From Oscillospiraceae bacterium (GTDB taxonomy: Bacteria > Bacillota > Clostridia > Oscillospirales > Ruminococcaceae), in contig JAUNJJ010000019.1 of assembly GCA_030533325.1 (NCBI GenBank), positions 1 through 44,850 of the forward strand: 44,850 nucleotides of DNA, read 5' to 3'. Position numbers and translations under genes: made by a program. This document shows, piece by piece, positions 41,298 through 44,850 of this stretch (position 1 is the stretch's first letter; every line of letters starts with the position of its first letter). The notes under the pieces were generated by a model. It worked only from the letters and a program-made list of their open reading frames with translations. It had not been told where the DNA came from and ran no database searches.

Positions 41298-41343
41298 ATA
41301 TATCCACCCGAAATGAAGACCAGCGATTCACAAGGAGGACACA

Positions 41344-41607
41344 ATGAACTTTTTCGATTACTTAATGAGACGTTACGGTTCAACAATTGATTTTCTGGAA
41401 AAGCTTAACGAATATCCACCTTCTCTTATGGGTTTTCTCGCATTTCTTGAAATTATATTCTGGGGGATATTTTTATTTATTCCTCTTGACTGCGTTTACG
41501 ACTGGGCCTGGGCATCACAGGTGCGTGCAATGGCATCGGCGGATCGTTTCTACGAAGTAAAAGCAGCGGAAAAAGAGTTCATGAATCAGAATACGGATGA
41601 ACAGTGA
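41344..41607 (+). CDS. Small membrane protein A (87 aa)
   Basis: One strong membrane hairpin (PPSLMGFLAFLEIIFWGIFLFIPLD, quoted in part: LMGFLAFLEIIFWGIFLF), preceded by an amphipathic YLMRRYGSTIDFLEKLN and followed by a soluble acidic tail. The sequence shares the pattern [LF]-x-GFL-x-F-x-x-[IV]-IFWG-x6-IP with the next gene. AAGGAGG precedes the ATG. The family is unknown to me. Confidence 0.6.
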   Translation: MNFFDYLMRRYGSTIDFLEKLNEYPPSLMGFLAFLEIIFWGIFLFIPLDCVYDWAWASQVRAMASADRFYEVKAAEKEFMNQNTDEQ

Positions 41608-41623
41608 GCGGAGGGGGCAGCGT

Positions 41624-41908
41624 ATGGGAGTTATAAATAAAGTCACACATTACATATGGATGAGAATGAAGGTTATATTTTTTCTTACTCGTTACAGAAT
41701 AAATCATACTGTACTGGAACTTAAGATTTTAAGTAAAAATGACGTGTCACTGTTTGGCTTTTTAGGATTTATCGGCGTGATATTCTGGGGACTGGTGTCC
41801 TGTCTGATTCCGTTTATATGTGTTACAGACTTCGCATTTTCCCGTCAGGCCGGTATTGTAATTTCAGTTAAGGGATACAGTGATGCGAGATTTGGCTCAG
41901 GATTCTGA
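41624..41908 (+). CDS. Small membrane protein B (94 aa), paralogue of A
   Basis: It contains SLFGFLGFIGVIFWGLVSCL and IPFICVTDFAFSRQAG, clearly related to LMGFLAFLEIIFWG and IPLDCVYDWAWASQ of protein A. Start ATG 41624 with GGAGG about 9 nt upstream; the longer frame from 41597 overlaps gene A. It is translated from the same transcript as A, 16 nt later. The two may form a hetero-oligomer. No function can be assigned. Confidence 0.6.
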   Translation: MGVINKVTHYIWMRMKVIFFLTRYRINHTVLELKILSKNDVSLFGFLGFIGVIFWGLVSCLIPFICVTDFAFSRQAGIVISVKGYSDARFGSGF

Positions 41909-41982
41909 ATAACAAAATAAATTATCGTGTAATATACCTGCATATATCCGGTTAAAATATAGTGAACGTAAAATAAAGGAGA

Positions 41983-42888
41983 GTGAACGAAATAAGTTCA
42001 TTGTTTATACTGACAGCAGGGGTGCTCTGGGGAATAATATCATTGTTTGTAAGGCAGCTGCAGGAAATGGGACTTACTTCCATGCAGATTGTCTCGGTCC
42101 GGGTTCTTTTTGCAGCGGTTATCATGGTACTGTATCTTGTTTTAAGAGACAGACAGGCACTCAGAATAAAGTTAAAAGATCTGCCTCTTTTTTTCGGAAC
42201 AGGTGTATGCAGCATAGTGTTTTTTAATTTCTGTTATTTTAAAACGATAGAACTGACAGGCGGAGCAGCCGTACCTGCTCTGCTGCTCTATACTTCACCG
42301 GTGTTTGTAATGATACTTTCCATGATTCTTTTCGATGAAAAGATAACATTCAGAAAATTTGTTTCACTGATTATTACACTTGCAGGACTTGCACTGGTTA
42401 CGGGAGTGTTCAGCGGAAATGAAAGTATCTCGCCGAAAGTAATTATCATCGGCCTGGGTTCAGGTCTGGGGTATGCTCTTTACAGTATTTTTGGAAAATA
42501 TCTCATTCCCGTATACAAACCGGTTACTATAACAGCATATACATTTATAGTTGCTTCATTGTTTTCCGTGCCGTTTTCAGGACTGGCAGAAAAAATTCCT
42601 GTGATTATTACGGCTGAGGCTCTTGTGAGCGGAACAGCATTGGCTGCAGTATGTACAGTTCTTCCTTTTCTTCTTTATACTAAGGGGCTTGAGAAGACAG
42701 ATGCCGGAAAGGCATCTGTTCTTGCTACAGCAGAACCGTTTGTGGCGGCCGTTGCCGGTGCTGTATTTTTTCATGAAGAATTCACACCGATGAAGATGGC
42801 TGGTATGATTCTGATATTTGCTGCAATAATAATTCTGAACACAGGTTCATCTGAAAAAAATAAACTGAAACTCAAAAAATCCGTCTGA
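41983..42888 (+). CDS. EamA-family (DMT superfamily) transporter
   Basis: About 300 residues with ten predicted membrane helices in two EamA repeats. It starts LFILTAGVLWGIISLFVRQL, with IVSVRVLFAAVIMVLYLVL and the second repeat GLGSGLGYALYSIFGKYLIP and VLATAEPFVAAVAGAVFFHE. Drug/metabolite exporters of this type move amino acids or other small molecules; the substrate is unknown. The start is uncertain: the GTG at 41983 lies only 1-2 nt after AAGGAG, and a TTG at 42001 is better spaced. A half-site TATAGTGAACGTAAA lies just upstream. A terminator follows at 42875. Confidence 0.85.
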   Translation: MNEISSLFILTAGVLWGIISLFVRQLQEMGLTSMQIVSVRVLFAAVIMVLYLVLRDRQALRIKLKDLPLFFGTGVCSIVFFNFCYFKTIELTGGAAVPALLLYTSPVFVMILSMILFDEKITFRKFVSLIITLAGLALVTGVFSGNESISPKVIIIGLGSGLGYALYSIFGKYLIPVYKPVTITAYTFIVASLFSVPFSGLAEKIPVIITAEALVSGTALAAVCTVLPFLLYTKGLEKTDAGKASVLATAEPFVAAVAGAVFFHEEFTPMKMAGMILIFAAIIILNTGSSEKNKLKLKKSV

Positions 42889-42908
42889 ATGTTCAGACGG
42901 ATTTTTTT
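42875..42908 (+). terminator. Intrinsic terminator after the EamA gene
   Basis: AAATCCGTCTGA pairs with TCAGACGGATTT around ATGT, followed by a T-run. Confidence 0.9.
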
Positions 42909-43152
42909 AAAACTATTTTAAGGTTTACGTTCTATAATGAAAATAAAAAACGAACAGTCCCGTAATACTGCCCGCTTTTTAAATATGAAAATAGAATTGT
43001 TTTTTATCTGTATATCATCTGTAAATATAAACAATAACTACTCCTTTCGATAGATTTTTACGGGTAACGTTTTATCTGTTGATTAGAGTATACCATCAAA
43101 GTATGTCTTATTTGTGTTAAAATAAATATAATTTTTTGAAAGGATGAATCGC

Positions 43153-43848
43153 ATGGCAAATGTTCTTATAGCTGATGACAGCAGGGAGTTTTCAACTATC
43201 CTGAAGGAGTACGTGGAAAAGGAAGGATACAGCGTATTTACAGCCGGAGATGGCAGAAAAGCACTGGATATTTTTTCGGCAAATGAACTTGATATGGTTC
43301 TTCTTGATGTGAATATGCCTGTTATGAACGGATATGATGTGTGTCGTGAGATAAGAAAAAAGTCAAATATTCCTGTTATAATGATAACCAGTCACGGAGA
43401 TGATTACGAAAAAATAATGGGACTCGGAATAGGCGCTGATGACTATGTAGTTAAGCCATGTTCACCCGGTGAAGTAATTGCGAGGATGCGTGCGATATTA
43501 AGAAGGATATATTTTGAGCACAGCACCGAACAGAACGGCAGAAAAATACAAATTGACAATCTGGAGATCGACATAGATAATTTTAAGGTCTGCATAGATA
43601 AGAAAGAAGTTTTTCTGACAAAAAAAGAAATGGAAATTCTCTGGACTCTTGCTGAAAACACGGACAAGGTATTTACAAGGGAAAACCTTCTTAACAGCCT
43701 GTGGGGGTACGATTATTACGGTGACTGCAGAACAGTAGATTCACATATAAAGAGATTAAGAGCAAAACTTGATGAGTTTTCGCATGAAAACTGGAACATA
43801 AAAACAGTCTGGGGTATGGGTTATAAGTTTGAGGTGAATATGGTATGA
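43153..43848 (+). CDS. OmpR/PhoB-type response regulator
   Basis: 231 residues. The receiver domain has the acidic pocket ADDS, phospho-acceptor Asp52 in VLLDVNMPVMNGYD and the switch Lys in ADDYVVKPC. The winged-helix output domain (~130-230) has LTKKEMEILWTLAENTDKVF and CRTVDSHIKRLRAKLDEFS. ATG 43153 is used because AAAGGA is 8 nt upstream; 43144 overlaps that site. It overlaps the kinase gene by 4 nt, forming a two-component system. Confidence 0.93.
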   Translation: MANVLIADDSREFSTILKEYVEKEGYSVFTAGDGRKALDIFSANELDMVLLDVNMPVMNGYDVCREIRKKSNIPVIMITSHGDDYEKIMGLGIGADDYVVKPCSPGEVIARMRAILRRIYFEHSTEQNGRKIQIDNLEIDIDNFKVCIDKKEVFLTKKEMEILWTLAENTDKVFTRENLLNSLWGYDYYGDCRTVDSHIKRLRAKLDEFSHENWNIKTVWGMGYKFEVNMV

Positions 43849-44576
43849 GAGAAACTGATGATTATGCCAGCAAAAATTTAATAGACAGCCGTGATTTTAT
43901 ATCAAATGTAGCTCATGAACTTCGTACACCGGTTGCTGTACTCAGAGGTTCACTTGAAGCTCTGTGTGACGGTGTGATATATGAAAAGGAACAGGTTGAT
44001 CAGTATCACAGACAGATGTTGTCAGAAAGTATTTATCTTCAGCGACTTGTGACGGATTTGCTTGAGTTTTCACGCCTTAACAGCAGCAGTTTTGAAATTA
44101 TAAGAGAACCTGTAAATCTCTCCGATGTTGTCTGTGATGTCTGTCGAAGCATTTCACGTATTGCAGCACAGAAAGATATTGCAATAATCAGGGAATCCGA
44201 TAACTCTGTGTACATAGTAAACGGAGATTATGCCCGTCTTCGGCAGATGCTTATAGTGATTCTTGACAATGCAGTTAAGTTTACTCCCGAAGGTGGTACA
44301 GTAACAGTAAATCAGCAGAGAGACGGAGATAAGTTTAAGATAACAGTTTCTGATACAGGCTGTGGAATAGCTGAGGATGATCTGGAAGATATTTTCTGCA
44401 GATTTCATCGCCTTATGTCAGATTCAAACCGAAACGGCTCAGGTCTTGGTTTGCCTATTGCCAGAGAGATTGCCTTAAGGCATGATGCTAAGATTGATGT
44501 AAAAAGTAAAACCGGGGAAGGAACATCATTTATCTTTACTTTTTCATCTGAAATGAGCAAAGAAGAAATTTTATAA
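43845..44576 (+). CDS. Soluble sensorless histidine kinase
   Basis: 243 residues consisting only of DHp and catalytic domains. The H-box is ISNVAHELRTPVAVLRG (His24), the N-box LIVILDNAVKFTPEGG, G1 VSDTGCGIAEDD, F-box and G2 RNGSGLGLPIAREIAL. There is no membrane segment, HAMP, PAS or other sensor. The start ATGA overlaps the regulator stop. Signal input must come from another protein or from a domain not encoded here. This is unusual for an OmpR-type partner, which normally has a membrane-bound kinase. Confidence 0.92.
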   Translation: MRETDDYASKNLIDSRDFISNVAHELRTPVAVLRGSLEALCDGVIYEKEQVDQYHRQMLSESIYLQRLVTDLLEFSRLNSSSFEIIREPVNLSDVVCDVCRSISRIAAQKDIAIIRESDNSVYIVNGDYARLRQMLIVILDNAVKFTPEGGTVTVNQQRDGDKFKITVSDTGCGIAEDDLEDIFCRFHRLMSDSNRNGSGLGLPIAREIALRHDAKIDVKSKTGEGTSFIFTFSSEMSKEEIL

Positions 44577-44584
44577 ATAACACA

Positions 44585-44614
44585 AAAATGCGGTACCATT
44601 TAAACGGTACCGCA
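44585..44614 (-). terminator. Terminator for the minus-strand gene at the window end
   Basis: TGCGGTACC (44589-44597) pairs with GGTACCGCA (44606-44614). On the minus strand the stem is followed by ATTTTTG. It lies between convergent genes. Confidence 0.85.
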
Positions 44615-44628
44615 AAGTATATACAGTA

Positions 44629-44850
44629 TTATTTTCTTAAAACAGCTCCAAGCTCAGTAAGTACATCAGCAACTATCTGATTATCCTTGAACTCTGTAAT
44701 ATCATCTTCAACAGAGATGAGTCTTTCATTTGCTGAAGAAAGGTTTTCGGCGAGAATCCGGATGTTTTTATCAAGGACATTTTCCTGATAGAGCTTAATT
44801 GATTTAACATCAGACTTTACTTCCTTAACTTCATTTTCAAGATCGTTGAA
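44629..44850 (-). CDS. Coiled-coil hypothetical protein, 3' end only
   Basis: The minus-strand frame is open from the window edge to a TAA at 44629-44631 and gives 73 residues. They read LENEVKEVKSDVKSIKLYQE at one point and end ADVLTELGAVLRK. The heptad-like, charged sequence indicates a coiled coil. A terminator follows. The rest of the gene lies outside the window, so no product can be named. Confidence 0.7.
   Translation of the reverse strand, partial: FNDLENEVKEVKSDVKSIKLYQENVLDKNIRILAENLSSANERLISVEDDITEFKDNQIVADVLTELGAVLRK

Noticed and set aside
1-44850. CRISPR arrays, tRNA or rRNA genes
   Set aside because: No regularly spaced short repeats, cloverleaf with CCA-type end, or rRNA-like stretch was seen on either strand.

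Overview
The window looks like chromosome of a low-GC Gram-positive anaerobe of the Ruminococcus type. Signs are the AT-rich DNA, strong AAGGAG/GGAGG ribosome binding sites, textbook TTGACA-17-TATAAT promoters, a dockerin-type EF-hand in an exported protein, GatCAB, rubredoxin, a fused ureAB gene and NifI-like PII proteins. The genus is inferred from this mix of genes; no rRNA or other marker is present.

Layout. (1) About 1-7.2 kb is an accessory, AT-rich region. It holds the tail of an Rpn-type nuclease gene, a galE gene cut off at its 5' side, and a minus-strand three-gene operon of unknown function that encodes a large protein with papain-like Cys/His/Asp motifs. It also holds an IS1380-family insertion sequence, two SUKH (SMI1/KNR4) immunity-type genes, a 35-residue membrane peptide and a ribbon-helix-helix protein. 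(2) 7.3-8.7 kb is an AAA/DUF4143 ATPase with its own promoter. (3) 8.7-16.2 kb is a patchwork of acquired DNA. It begins with the first codons of an MFVG-type ATPase. Next come three unrelated cargo genes (PfkB kinase, GNAT, isochorismatase-like hydrolase), each next to a ~775-bp repeat that carries a replication-initiator (DUF6017) fragment, inverted ends and an outward promoter. A relaxase fragment and a minus-strand sulfur/redox operon follow (DUF134-NifX, rhodanese, CoA-disulfide reductase-rhodanese, rhodanese lipoprotein, rubredoxin). (4) 16.3-23.4 kb holds a dockerin-like exported protein, two membrane proteins and gatCAB. (5) 23.5-27.3 kb is defence-like: a RloA-like ATPase with a frameshifted RloB-like TOPRIM gene, a 218-bp inverted-repeat element, and a DUF4869 plus P-loop pair.

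(6) 27.3-40.2 kb is a coherent nitrogen-scavenging region, all on the plus strand. Urease (ureAB-ureC-two membrane proteins-ureE-F-G-D) is followed by a urea ABC transporter (urtABCDE), two PII proteins of NifI1/NifI2 type and a formamidase. Both ureA and urtA have strong promoters followed by terminator-like leader hairpins, which suggests that both transcripts are controlled by attenuation. Transport (Urt), hydrolysis of urea (Ure) and of formamide (AmiF), and nitrogen sensing (PII) fit one pathway that delivers ammonium.

(7) 40.3-44.85 kb has a cytosolic parvulin-type isomerase, two paralogous small membrane proteins, an EamA transporter, an OmpR-type response regulator with a sensorless histidine kinase, and the 3' end of a minus-strand coiled-coil gene.

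Most promising for new biology: the promoter-carrying inverted-end repeat/cargo array (9.7-12.4 kb), the protease-like operon (1.1-3.7 kb), the structured 218-bp element beside the RloAB pair, and the two membrane proteins embedded in the urease operon.
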